Source: Tenodera sinensis (taxonomy: Eukaryota > Arthropoda > Insecta > Mantodea > Mantidae). Taken from it: a DNA stretch of 64,000 nt. Below are positions 36,268 through 47,329 of this stretch, piece after piece. Location of the stretch: contig CM060967.1 in assembly GCA_030765045.1 (NCBI GenBank), positions 124,596,412 to 124,660,411 of the forward strand, given 5' to 3'. The notes beneath the pieces were generated by a model. The model was not told the origin of the DNA and ran no database searches. It saw only the letters and a program-made list of their open reading frames with translations. The number at the start of each line of letters is the position of its first letter. Positions within the stretch are counted from its first letter, which is position 1. Both the position numbers and the translations under genes were made by a program.

Positions 36268-37033
36268 TGTGTCAGTCTGTGGACAGTATAACTCAAAAAC
36301 AAAAAGTCGGTTAAAAACCAAGTTGGTATTTAAGTTTACTGCCTTTCAAGGATGCGACACGAAGATTTTGTAGAAAACTGCTCCACCCTAAACTATCCCT
36401 TATATGGAAAATGTTTCGAAACTTTTGATTTTCTAACGATTCTAACGATTTTGATTAAAATGCCATATGCTTAAGATATTTTTATGGCAAATGAAATATA
36501 TATCTTGAATTTTCTGCCTATAGCCCATGCAGTCCTATTTACTCTTGATGACTTTCGCATAACTGGTAAACCGTAGGAGATAGACCAAATCTTAGTGTAC
36601 AAAAAATGCGGATCTTCTTAAAATACACAATTCATGTCCTAATACATTTTTTGTTGAGTGAACCATTTAGGAGACGTTCCCTGTTATTTATGTGAGTTTT
36701 GGAAAACTTAAACTTTTGTCAAATGGAACATCCTTATTCATTTCGGGCCCTAATGACCAAGTTGTCGACGGGCCCTTAAACCCAACACACTCACTCCTTA
36801 TTCATTTGTTTATGTTAGCCGTGCAAAGATAACGGGATTTGAAAGTTTTAAAAGATTTGACTATCGCTCAAAGCCTGCTGTATTCCCATATTCCCCTTGC
36901 ACCTACAAGGAAATAAGCAATAAGTTAATTTCTGTAAATGTTTATCTCAACTAACACGAAGAAGATATAGCAATAAGTTTGTAAGGATGGTTAGTACAGG
37001 AGTAGAGAAAGTCATGTGAGTGCAATACTTCAG
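36208..37033 (+). repeat. CTTTCTC-family repeat, copy 16 (5'-truncated at the GT tract)
   Basis: Forward copy beginning in its (GT)n tract (about 36,210-36,265) and ending GAGTGCAATACTTCAG. It carries a 52-bp SINE-tail insertion at 36,744-36,795. Confidence 0.9.
36744..36795 (+). mobile_element. 5'-truncated SINE tail (family C), 52 bp
   Basis: CGGGCCCTAATGACC ... GTCGACGGGCCCTTAAAC ... CACACTCACT is inserted in copy 16 between perfect 12-bp duplications CCTTATTCATTT (36,732-36,743 and 36,796-36,807). It identifies the (CACT)n array at 1566-1670 as the same element's tail. Confidence 0.85.
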
Positions 37034-38394
37034 ATTTTTCTACTAATTCGCTAAGTTTTGGACTATTCAATTTACTTAATTAAAGGAATGTTGGCACAAA
37101 ATTCTCACATGAAGTGTTGCAACTTTACTAGAATACTTGGTTTCATTTTGCGCATTTTTTGTGAACTGTGCTGCACACACTTCCTACCTCAACAAGATTC
37201 AATAACACAATGAGACACTTGTCCGCAGCCCCGTGCCCAGATAACAAAAGACAGGCTTAAGTAGCGTAACAATAGGCTACACAAACTAACTGATGCGTAA
37301 GGGTGACTCCACATTGTAACTCCACAAATAAAATAGGGGAGGAAGGTAGGTTTTTACAATTTTCCAGGAAAGAAAATGCGATGTGAGGAATTTAACAACT
37401 GAAATGGATACGTAAGGAAAGAAATTGCATGAGAACAGGTCATCACATTGCAGCAATTGCACATCATAGTAGGAGCGGTTGTGAATATAGTAACATTGAT
37501 TGTGGTGCTTCGAAAATTGCTGGTATCGAAAGATGCCTAATACTGCGAGATGAACCTTTGGTAATTTTTGGATACTTCTAAATATTTAACTTTTGCATTA
37601 TTGAGATGTTGCGTTTAACTCTAGGCTAGATAAGGAATAACAGGAGTCTATAGCTATTTGCACGTTATGAAGGCACAACGGGCTCTTATTGACCATGTTA
37701 TTCTTATGGAAGAATAAGGTGCGCCGTTGCCAAATTTGCGTGTTTTCAAATGTGACTAAGATAAAGTATGAACATGCATTTCGGTGTAAAATGTGTCGAA
37801 GAATAATATGGTATGCACGATAAACCTTTTATGCAATTGTACATTTTTTAAAATAATAAAATGTAAAATTTTGTTGAAAGCAGATTTTTTAACATCTTTC
37901 TCGCTCCGCACGTTTAAACATGGTTTTAAACCGAAATATTTGCAATGAACAAATATGGATTATTCGCTTGCTTTTATAGGCCTCGTTGGTATTTATATTA
38001 GGTCAATATGTCTAAACATATTTAAAAAAAAAAATAAAGTTTAAAACTGTTAGGATTTTTCGTTTATACAGTGGAAAATGTCGTCGCTGAATAATTCTCG
38101 TTCTGTAACTCCACGTAAAAATTTCCAGCGACAAAGTTGTCAAAGAAATAACGAAATTATTTTTTATATAAATATAGAACATCTCCAGTAACAAGCCATC
38201 CATAAATCACCATTTAAAGGCAAATGTTTTTAGCGCGCCAAGCACACGGCCAACAACACCCGGTTCTCCTGTCTTGCAGATGATGGAAACCAGATGTGTA
38301 GCAGTTGAAGGGCCGATAAGGTATTGTACTTTAGTGGAGGTTTCCAATAGGTTTCGGGGATCTGAGGTGTAAACGAGTTTTAGAAGTTCTCTGG
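37034..38394. other. Anonymous AT-rich sequence
   Basis: No feature is recognised in this 1.36 kb. Confidence 0.4.
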
Positions 38395-38406
38395 TAACCT
38401 GTGCTA

Positions 38407-39130
38407 GCGAGCGAAAAACAATTCTTAGGGTGTATGATTATTTAAAGGAAAAGAATCCAGGACACAGTGACTCGTTTATTGTTAGTGAACTTTATAAGGC
38501 GACTGGCGTGAGTAGGCGTACACATTTTAGATTAAGAAAAGAATGTAAAAAGGGTCCCATCACTACACCGCGGAAAAGAAGACAAACGGTACATACATAC
38601 AAAACCTGCAGGAAGGTGAAATATAATGATTTTGTACGCAGCTCTATACGACTCAAATTTCATTTTCCACAAGCCCGGAAAATCTACTTAACATAGTTGA
38701 TAATGCCGGCCGTGAAAGCCTCAGCACTTATATTTCATTAATTTCTGTTTCAAAATATTCCCCCTACAATTCTGTCCGTGTTGGAAAAGGGCAATGAGGA
38801 TGAGGACTTGCCAAATTTTAAATATTCAACCTTTTATCGCTTAGTGAAGGAAATGGGGTTTGATTTTGAAAAGAGAGGAAATAAATCGCTTATGATTGAG
38901 AGAAGTGATATTATAGTGTGGCGGTATTCCTATTTACGGAAAATAAAACAATTCAGGAAAGAGGGAAGGAAAATCGTGTACCTTGATGAAAGTTGGGTAA
39001 ATGTAGGACACACTATATCAAAAGTTTGGAAGGATAGGACTATAAAAACTCCTAAAGAAGCGCTTTTGGCCGGGTTATCCACTGGTCTTAAAGCATTATT
39101 AAAAGTGGCGAGCGAAAAACAATTCTTAGG
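38407..39130 (+). pseudogene. Tc1/mariner-superfamily (IS630-like) DDE transposase relic
   Basis: Broken transposase. The N-terminal part (38,430-38,696) reads MYDYLKEKNPGHSDSF, then ELYKATGVSRRTHFRLRKEC, a helix-turn-helix DNA-binding region. Stops and a frame change follow. From 38,778 the frame reads LPNFKYSTFYRLVKEMGFDF, then ERSDIIVWRYSYLRKIKQFR and the first catalytic block IVYLDESWVN, then KVWKDRTIKTPKEA and GLSTGLK. The second and third catalytic residues are absent: after GLSTGLK the frame runs into a direct repeat of the sequence found at 38,407 and then a TAA microsatellite. The family is widespread in arthropods, and this copy is inactive. Confidence 0.82.
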
Positions 39131-39164
39131 TGTTTGATGATGACGATGATGATATAATAATAAC

Positions 39165-39165
39165 C

Positions 39166-39255
<90 letters not shown>

Positions 39256-39267
39256 TAATAATAATAA
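39165..39267. repeat. (TAA)n microsatellite
   Basis: About 100 bases of AAT/TAA repeats immediately downstream of the transposase relic. It may be a retroposon tail, but no element body adjoins it. Confidence 0.95.
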
Positions 39268-39454
39268 ACCTGGTTGTGAGCGAAAACGCTGTAATCACAG
39301 TGGCGCAAAATACGTGGCAACGCTGGGCTGATTCTCCATAAGAGCCATTGTGCCTTCATAACGTGAAAACTCCTATGGACACCACGTATTTGCCTCATAC
39401 CTGTTTCCAAAGAGTTGCTAGACAACATAGTTCTTCTTAGACATTGACTGTTTT

Positions 39455-39690
39455 CTGTGAGTGAATGAGTGAGTGAGTGAGCGAGTGAGTGAGCGAGTGA
39501 GTGGGTGGGTGGGTGGGTGGGCGGGTGGGTGGGTGGGTGAGTGAATGAGTGAGTGAGTGAGTGAGCGAGTGAGTGGGTGGGTGGGTGGGCGGGTGGGTGG
39601 GTGGGTGGATGGGTGAGTGAGTGAGTGAGTGAGTGAGTGAGTGAGTGAGTGAGTGAGTGAGTGAGTGAGTTAGTGAGTGAGTGAGTCGGG
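39455..39690. repeat. (GTGA)n / (GTGG)n tetranucleotide array
   Basis: Alternating blocks of GTGA and GTGGGTGG repeats, in a higher-order pattern in which GTGA-GCGA-GTGGG-GCGGG blocks occur twice in the same order. The threonine/histidine/serine/leucine/proline frames on the minus strand are simple sequence. Confidence 0.93.
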
Positions 39691-40750
39691 AGGATTTCCA
39701 TATCCTCAAAATTTCCTGTCCCTCCATTTCGTTACATTAATCACTTCATTTCACGCTTCATCTCATCAGGTTTCTTTCGGAGTTGGAAGCGTCGGCGAGC
39801 GTCGCGGCAGCAGAACGGCAGGCGGAGCTAATGCTCTTTGGAAATCCCGTATCCCGATTGGAAGGCGAGCCATTGGTTTCCAGGCCCCTCATGGGATAGT
39901 ACAAGCCCGAGGGGGTAGGGAACCCGGTTTCCAAGTCACGTGCCCCTCTTGGGAGTACGGACCCGAAGCAGTGAGCGAGGAACCGAGCTGAGCCAGCCTC
40001 CGCCGGGGTGCTTCTAACTGGAGAAATGTAGGGAACTTGTCACCTGCTCTGTCATGGTAACGTTCCCGCCGCCCTTAGGATCCATTCGCCTCATCCATCC
40101 TCACGGGTATAGGCACAAAAGATCGCGTTTTGTTCGAGCTGCTAAGTCCCCTTCCGCAACTTGTCATAGTCATAATGTGCGTTTACGCAAGTCAAACAAG
40201 TGTCACGAGCGTAGCTTACAGGCACAATTTGTTCATCAGTTGAAGGTCCCTGGCAGGAATGCAGCCAGGCAATACATCAGTAAACAATTCCCGATAAACA
40301 ATGATACCGCGAGCAGCAGTTCTGCTTTTAATCGCCTTTACGATAATGTTGTCAAACTTGCAATGTGTATTCATGCCAGATTAAAGCAAAAAAGTCGCTC
40401 AAAATAGCACTATTTAAATGTGTATATTTAGCTTATAAAACGTAAACAACGTTTTCAACTACTCCGTCTTTTTCCCACTGATCATTGTCTACCTTTTCTA
40501 TACATAGCTTTAAAAAGTATTGCCAATCTGTTTCGGTCTTACGTGATATATCCTCGAGCATTATATCGTGCAGTTCCTGTCAAGAATAAGTCAGCTGTTG
40601 CATTTCTTTAAGTATTCATTTTATCTTGGACCAAGGTATCCTATGGGATTGAGATCACACATGTATGGGGACAACTAAATGACAATGTGGCCCAATGAAA
40701 CTAAAATGACCAATAATGTTATAACAACTGAGGAAGAATACAGTCTAACA
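39691..40750. other. Anonymous, partly GC-richer sequence
   Basis: 39,770-40,060 is GC-richer than its surroundings, and a frame of about 117 codons runs 40,054-40,407. No domain is recognised, so I do not call a gene. Confidence 0.4.
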
Positions 40751-40872
40751 ACCTTTCATTCCCTCCTGCAGGATCAAAGAATAAACTATTAAAATTTCGG
40801 TCAGTTAATAGTATAGTAATTACTCCTGCAGGTACAGGTAATGAAAATAATAGAAGTGCAGCAATACCTTTA
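40751..40872 (-). pseudogene. Nuclear mitochondrial fragment (cox1 NUMT)
   Basis: On the minus strand about 40 codons read LLLFSLPVPAGVITILLTDR then NFNSLFFDPAGG. This is a highly conserved segment of cytochrome c oxidase subunit I (consensus LLSLPVLAGAITMLLTDRN...FFDPAGGG), in the middle third of the protein. Sequence outside this stretch on both sides (KTDLYRMMETNKPEEV before it, NERLLDCILPQ after it) is not cox1, so the insert is only about 120 bp. The frame is open but has no context for expression. A single short nuclear copy is the simplest reading; misassembled mitochondrial DNA would be longer and uninterrupted. Confidence 0.8.
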
Positions 40873-42140
40873 AGAACCTCTTCAGGTTTGTTTGTTTCCA
40901 TCATCCTATAAAGATCTGTTTTACACATAGAACTCACTCCGAACCCCTTTGTTCTGCAACCACAATATCATAGTAGACTTCAGAGTACTCCTAGACTGAG
41001 GTTTATCTGCTTCTACATTACTTTTACATTTACTTCCGATACAAAACTAGTGACAAGTACGATTTTACAACTGAAATTAAGACGAATTATGTAGCAGTTT
41101 TTTATAGCGCTTATGATATTCAAAAGATATCAAAGTGACGAAATCCATTAATAATCAAGAATAACATTATATGTATTATGGGATAGGTTTCGCTAGCAAA
41201 GGGTTAAGAATATTGTACTACATGTGAAGTTGATGTCAGTCGGGAGATGCATTACCGGGAGTCATTAGCGAACGTACCCAAACAGATGGCTCATTAAATT
41301 AAACGCGATACAATCAGTTTTGGCAAGGTAGAAAGTCTACCACATTAAGAAAAGGAACCTGCTATTGTATTTTAAAAAGTATCGGGAACCCGAGGGGTTT
41401 CGCCACAGGGCAAAGTCTTCACTTAATTGAAGAGAGGGACATTATAGATATTTTGGGAAGCTGAAAGGATAATTACTGACGGACAGTAGGTCAGAGAGAC
41501 ATCTTTCCGAACGAGCTACACATGTGAGCAACACGGTGAAAGTTCGATACGGCAGTTTACAATGAGTTAGCCGAATACCATTTTTGGTAACTAATATACT
41601 CGTCAACCAGATATACTTATCGCATTCACGACTAATACTTATTCCAACAGTTACGTCAGTCCGCATATTTCTAGCATTTATTTAAAATTGCTCAGCAAGT
41701 CTTAAACGTTTAATAAACAAATAAAGTGTTCTACCAAAACTACAATGTCGCTCTCTGTAATCACCACGGATCCCAGAGATTAAGACTTATGTGTGAGCAG
41801 CCGTAGGCACCAATAATAAGAAGCAGTCAATTAATCAAGTGACATAAAATGCTTCAATTAGCAGCGAGTAAACATAGCGCGAATAATATTGGAGGTAAGT
41901 TGGCAACATGACCAGCAGAACAACGATTACGCGGATGTTTACATAACTAAGGTTACACTGCTTGGAATGCCTCTCCATTACCCCTCATTCCCCTTAGACC
42001 ATGAGCAGTGGAACAGACAGTATACTGTGTGACTAATTTCCATAAATATTGTATTTTCTCATTCTACAAGAGGGTTCCATCTGGATGGACATAAATTAAG
42101 GCCATGATAGAGATTCCTCCTCATTAACTGCTGGCGTACT
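40873..42140. other. Anonymous sequence
   Basis: No gene or repeat is recognised. Confidence 0.4.
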
Positions 42141-42144
42141 GCAA

Positions 42145-42480
42145 GTAAGCAGAACTCAGATCAGAGTGGCAATAGGACTATTAACTGCACACTGCCATCT
42201 GAGGAAGCACCTGCACATAATAGGAATGTTTATGGATGAACCCAAGTGCACATTATGTATTGAAAAGGAAGAATCGGCCTTTCATATAATCTTTGAATAC
42301 GAACCTTAGTCAATAGGAACTCCTATACTCCATTGAAAGGGAAGCTTTCAAAAGAAAAACTTCGTGAAGATGTTACTGGGACTCGTTAAAGGAACCAGAA
42401 TCTTTACACAAGAAAAATGAAAGAAGGAGAAATACAATAAGCCAAATAGGGCTTCATGTTAGCGTATAACTAACCGTACT
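42145..42480 (+). pseudogene. LINE ORF2 C-terminal relic (RNase H / cysteine motif end)
   Basis: The plus strand reads SRTQIRVAIGLLTAHCHLRK, then HLHIIGMFMDEPKCTLCIEK and EESAFHIIFEYE, ending in stops from about 42,307. The GLLTxHCxLxxHL motif and the CxxC...E.x.HI.xxC pattern (last Cys lost) are the usual C-terminal block of Jockey/R1-type LINE proteins after the RNase H domain. Only this block survives, and nothing of the reverse transcriptase is visible upstream. Confidence 0.78.
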
Positions 42481-44065
42481 TCATCATCATGATCAATCGA
42501 TGTACAAGAGTGATATTGAGTAAAATATGATTAAAGCGTGGAATTATTTTGAAGCAGGCGGTTCTAAAAACAACAGAGCAAATTGTAACATGCAGAAAAA
42601 CATTTTCGCGCAGTGGTAAGTCACACAATATAGGTAATAAATTTAAAGAATCATGCTATATATACATCAAGTGAAGTTTACAGAACCTCTATTGAAAAAT
42701 CAATGTACGAGTTTCCCGTTTCTGTTTCTACTTTCAACATTGCAAAATACAGAAAAATTACTAATATTTTTGGACCATGGATAGAAAATCCTTTTAAAAA
42801 AAGTTTTAATTACAAAATGGAAGCTAGGACAGTAATAGTAATAGAAATAGTAATTTCCATTACTATTGGTATTATTACTACTACTGTTATTATTGTTATT
42901 ATTATTTTTATTACTATTACTATTATTGCTACTACTATTATTTATTATTATTATTACTATTATCCCATTTTCCCTTTCATAAAAAGTACCATCGTATTTC
43001 TGGCAGCTAAATTCCTATACATATGGAAACGTTTTAGTTTTAAAGTTCCTCAAAATATGTTTAAGGATGTTCTTTTAAATATTATATATTTGGTCATCGG
43101 CATGACTGAAAGTGTATATCTTGAGTTTTCTATAAAAAAATATCTGGAAGCTCTCTTCATTATCACTTTTTCGTAGCATTAGCCGTTTTTGAAATTTCTT
43201 TAATGTAGGTAATGCTGGGCCAAAAGCTTGGATTGTCGCCATCTATAAACGTTTAAAACTGATAGTATCTACTAGTTTGCTCACATAGGCTGCGAAAAAG
43301 AACAGTTGAGACACAAACGACCGACTGTTGTTACTGATTGTTACAGTTAAACAAAAGAGGTGCAAACCTAGCTTACAAGGGAAGTATCACACCCTTCATG
43401 CTGAACCCTGCCCTGAAATTATTCGTGTGACAGAAGCGACGTAGTATAAGGGGACCACAACCGAAATATGGGCTGCCAGGTGTAACTGCAAGTCCTCGAT
43501 AATGAATGCCAAATGTTGATACAAGCTACATGGAAATAATTCTTCTATGAATTAGCTTGATTGAATAGACCTGGCTGCTCAATGTATTATCGTGGGGGTT
43601 GTGGGGACAAGGGCTCAGATAACCGGTTTTTATTTCGAAACAGGGGAGGGTACAGGATGCTCCGTGCAGCTATTCTAGCTTAACGTGCTACATTGACGCA
43701 CGCCACTGATGCAGAGAATCCAAATAATGCCGTTGAACGATTCCATCTTCGATTTCGGCGATTTCTGTATTTTGAAGTTAAAACTGTTCAGTTGTTCTTG
43801 TTATTATTACTACTATTGTTATTATTACTAGTACTATTACCAATATTATTGCTATTATTGCTATTATTATTACTTTTTTATCATTATCATTATTAATTAT
43901 TATTATTTTTTTATGATTATTATTATTATCATTATTATTATTATTATTACTATTATTAGTTTTTTAATGCACTCATCATTCATGGTAAATGATAATGGAC
44001 GGATCAAAGTAACCAAATTAAAATTGCAATGCCAACAGGCATAAAGGGATACTTACAATTGCATT
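42481..44065. other. Anonymous sequence with two impure (ATT)n tracts
   Basis: Impure ATT/ACT/TTA tracts lie at about 42,828-42,965 and 43,795-43,970. No gene is recognised; the frames crossing these tracts are low-complexity. Confidence 0.5.
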
Positions 44066-44310
44066 AATAATAAAGCGACAATACTGTGACAAAACGACAA
44101 AAGTCCAGTCCGATTACGTTTCTATCACTTTGTTTTCTTCTCGTCGTTAACACAGTCTAGACTCTACAATCTTTCGTGGTATCACGACTCACAACTTTTG
44201 CTTCTCCTTTCAGTTGTCACTTCATCTGTCTCTCTTACACCAACTACGAAGTCTCGCACACATTGACACACTGACCGACTCATGTCTGTAACTGTAACTA
44301 ACTGCTCGGC

Positions 44311-46165
44311 GACGACGACGACGCTATCTGGCAGGCTGAGATCAGCCCGAGGTGTGCCATACGTGTACCTGCCCTTTTTTAGGGCTTAACCACTTCATGA
44401 CGGGATGTAGGGTTTTGCAGGGTGGCGGGTGAAGTTTGAGGTAGTAGGTTATAAGGAGGCAGCAAGATTTTGCTCCTCAGCGGCTGCTTAATCAGTGTGC
44501 AACTTCCGTTGGGCACTGCTGGCGTAAAGGTCCAAATATGGAGGTTCATTTAATTTTGAATTTAGAATCCAAGCTTATCTTGGAGGACTGTGATGTATTC
44601 AGCTTTCGCTGTTGAAGGGATGTCTCCTTCGTTACCGGGGATGCCCGCAAGCCATGCGGGAAACCCGGTGTCCCACACGCGTGCGTTCAGTGGGGTTGTA
44701 GTCCCCAAGAGACCTAATCAGGGCACTCCTATGTTGAGGAATTTGGTCATAAAATTTGGTTGCCCGGCGCCTAATTTCGTCCTCCACATACGGAAGAGAC
44801 GAGGCTTCGTGCAGTAGTCTCGAAGGGAATCCGCGGCATACAGAATAGATAATCCGAAGTCCTCTATTCTGTATACGCTGCAGACACAGGAGATGGGAAT
44901 CTGCGGCCATGCCCCAGATTTCGCAGGCGTATAGGAGGAGTGGGATTATGAGTGCCCGAAAAAGGCGTAGCTTTAGGGGAATTGGCATCCCCGACCGCAG
45001 CATGGGGTACAGCGAGGCAGTTGCCCCACCGGCCCGCGCCGACAAGTCGTTGATGTGTTCCCGAAAAGTAAGGCCCTTATCGAGCTTCACTCCCAGGTAG
45101 GAGATGGAGTTTACCCATTCAATCCTTCTTCGCAGATAGGTGAATGTGGGGAGATTGGCGGGGAATCGGCGCTTAGTAAAAAGTATGGCGCGGCTTTTCT
45201 CCGGATTAATGGACAATCGCCAACGCCTGCACCATTCTTGGATAAGGCGGAGGTGTCGCTGTATTGGGAGGAAGGTTCTGTTAGGGTGTTTGTTTGTTGT
45301 GTAGAGCAACACGTCGTCAGCATATTGAGCTATGTTGACGTTCGACTCTGTAGGTAGGTCGGTCATGAAGACGCTGAAAAGCGTGGGTGATAAAACAGAA
45401 CCTTCGGGGACTCCGCCTCGGATTGGCCTTCGTGTGGATTTATTCCCCGCCACTGAGACCACAAAGGATCTGTGTCTAAGGTAGGAGTGTAATAGGTGTA
45501 TGAGGCGTGTGGGTAGCTCCAGTTGGATGAGTTTCCGGAGGAGACCGGCATGCCAGGTCGTAGAGAAGGCCTTCTCAACGTCCAGAGATACCGCGGCGGT
45601 GTAGGCTTTGTCCTGGTATCCCAGGGCGGCAGCCTCCACCACCCGCAGCAGCTGCTGGGGTGTTGAGTGGCCAGGCCGGAACCCAAACTGATGGGGTGGG
45701 ATGGCTTGAATGTCCCCTAAGATAGGGGACAAGCGGGCGAGTATTAGTCTCTCGAATACGGGTAGGAGACTAATGGATCGGTAGTTGGCGGGATGGACCG
45801 GGTCTTTCCCTGGCTTCAATATGCAAATCACCCGGGCCTCTCTCCACTCACGTGGGAAGTGGCTGAGGGCGAGGCACATATTGAAGACCTTAGTCAGGTA
45901 GAGCACGGCCTTGAAGGGAAGGTGGCGGAGCATGACAGGTGTTATCCCGTCAGGTCCCGCGGCCTTTTTGCGGTCGAGACGTTGGAGTACGCCCTGGACT
46001 TCGCTGGGTTTGACGATAGGAAGCCGATCCGCGTCGTCAAGAGGACGTCGGAAATATCGACGTACCTCCTCACGAACACGGTCGGAGAAGTCTAGGTCCT
46101 GCGGGTTATCTCTCGGCCGCATGGTCCTCTCCAGGTATTCAGCAAACGCATTTGCTTTGGCTTGG
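44311..46165 (-). mobile_element. 5'-truncated Jockey-like LINE insertion
   Basis: The element is flanked by the exact 11-bp duplication AACTGCTCGGC (44,300-44,310 and 46,166-46,176) and lies in an LTR copy. It starts inside ORF2 at 46,165, contains the open frame 44,632-46,122 and a 3' UTR of about 320 bases, and ends in (GTC)n at 44,311-44,322. The 3' UTR shares two hairpins with 16,453-16,560 and 49,150-49,270. Confidence 0.92.
44632..46122 (-). CDS. Reverse transcriptase (LINE ORF2), N-terminally truncated
   Basis: A 496-codon uninterrupted frame, open upstream to the truncation point at 46,165, so the Met at 46,122 is only the first available. In order: RLDRKKAAGPDGITPVMLRH (near residue 50), ANYRSISLLP, the QFGFRPGHST block, AAVSLDVEKAF with the first catalytic Asp, GVPEGSVLSPTLFS, the catalytic YADD (complement of about 45,313-45,324), the thumb motif YLGVKLDKGLTF, and the C-terminal LFRALIIPLLLYACEIWG and LQRIQNRGLRIIY. 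The endonuclease is missing and no RNase H is evident. The absence of stops contrasts with the LINE at 16.7 kb and implies a young insertion. No promoter is retained. Confidence 0.9.
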   Translation of the reverse strand: MRPRDNPQDLDFSDRVREEVRRYFRRPLDDADRLPIVKPSEVQGVLQRLDRKKAAGPDGITPVMLRHLPFKAVLYLTKVFNMCLALSHFPREWREARVICILKPGKDPVHPANYRSISLLPVFERLILARLSPILGDIQAIPPHQFGFRPGHSTPQQLLRVVEAAALGYQDKAYTAAVSLDVEKAFSTTWHAGLLRKLIQLELPTRLIHLLHSYLRHRSFVVSVAGNKSTRRPIRGGVPEGSVLSPTLFSVFMTDLPTESNVNIAQYADDVLLYTTNKHPNRTFLPIQRHLRLIQEWCRRWRLSINPEKSRAILFTKRRFPANLPTFTYLRRRIEWVNSISYLGVKLDKGLTFREHINDLSARAGGATASLYPMLRSGMPIPLKLRLFRALIIPLLLYACEIWGMAADSHLLCLQRIQNRGLRIIYSVCRGFPSRLLHEASSLPYVEDEIRRRATKFYDQIPQHRSALIRSLGDYNPTERTRVGHRVSRMACGHPR

Positions 46166-46336
46166 AACTGCTCGGCTGTTCCCTCGCCTCCTTATATAGA
46201 GGAGATGACGTCACACGAACGTTTCTCAATCTCCATAAACGTGCCGCCGATACTCAACCAGCTCTTTCTCGAAGGCTCCGGAATAGTCGCTTCGATTACT
46301 GTTAGTCAGGTACACACAAACAGAAGAGCAACCCAG

Positions 46337-46899
46337 CCTGACGAACGCTGAGACAGTTATTATATATCCAAAGAAATATTTAAAACAAGCATTAATTTGA
46401 CTTCATTTATTCCATGTTATTCTTCTGTTAATTGGCACATTATCAATTTGTGGATAATATTGTCAGTTTCAATTTCTAATTATGTTCATGTAACTAATTA
46501 TTGTTAATATTACAATTACACGTTATTTCTTGGCATATCCGAGATGATGATAATAAGTAAAATATAATACGCGAAGTATGACGTCATCACAACGACAGCA
46601 TGAGAAGGTATTTTTGAGCAAGACAATAACCCAACGATGTCTTGACAAAGGAGGAAATAGTTTTCCAAACCCTTATTGTAACGAAGTGTTCAAGTAAACT
46701 GGACGTCTTTCTTCGGCAGTGTTCCGAGAAATTTGAATTTGTGAAATGTTTCAAACTCTATCGCAATGAAGTCTTCATATAAGGTGGACGTCGTTTCTTA
46801 GTTGTGTTACGGAAAACTTGATTTTGTGTAATTTAAATTCTCGCATCGATGCATTTAATGCAAAGATACGTTATTTCTCAGCAACATCTCGAGAAATTA

Positions 46900-46934
<35 letters not shown>

Positions 46935-47242
46935 TTCGGATGTGCCAAAGGAATGTGAAATAGTACAGAAAGTGGCGAGATCAAAAAAGGACATATTAAT
47001 TCCAATATTTCATAAAAGGTGCTAATAAATACTAGTACGTTTAAATGGAGATGGAGTTCAGTGGATGTTTTATTCTGTAACTGTAACCCGAGATAATAGA
47101 AGAATCTTCATAGTTCTATCGACTGATCGCCGAGACATACAAAAAATATCTTGCACCAAAGCAAGGTAGGACGAGAAATAAATAAATCAAGAATCGTCTT
47201 AGAATACAGCACCAAATGCATGGCAACCATCATCTTAAATAA
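46337..47242. other. Anonymous 0.9-kb segment, possible insertion splitting the LTR
   Basis: Non-coding, with a poly(A) run of about 31 bases at 46,901-46,931. It lies exactly between the two parts of an LTR-like unit (B and its missing start), so it may be a further insertion. Only a 4-base repeat (AACG) was seen at the junctions. Confidence 0.4.
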
Positions 47243-47329
47243 TCGCTTCAACGTCTTTCCCGGCCAGGCATGTGGTGTAAAGCAGCTTGGCCCGTCCGTC
47301 CTTTGCTGTGCGCCGAGTCCGGCTTCACA
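47243..47329 (-). mobile_element. LTR-like unit start (part of unit B or a separate fragment)
   Basis: On the minus strand it begins TGTGAAGCCGGACTCGGCGC at 47,329 and matches the first about 90 bases of the solo LTR at 62,671 (CAAAGGACGGACGGG...), which is exactly the part missing from unit B. Confidence 0.7.

Larger units (their letters stand above)
44066..46336 (-). mobile_element. LTR-like unit B, split by a LINE
   Basis: 44,066-44,310 and 46,177-46,336 align with consecutive parts of LTR unit A (22,108-22,707), including the TATA motif CTATATAAGGAGGCGAGG (complement of about 46,184-46,201). Between them lies the LINE at 44,311-46,165 and its duplicated target. The missing first about 90 bases of the unit occur at 47,243-47,329. 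Confidence 0.78.

Noticed and set aside
44590..46351. Plus-strand frames opposite the reverse transcriptase
   Set aside because: They are overlapped by the intact RT frame and have no motif of their own.
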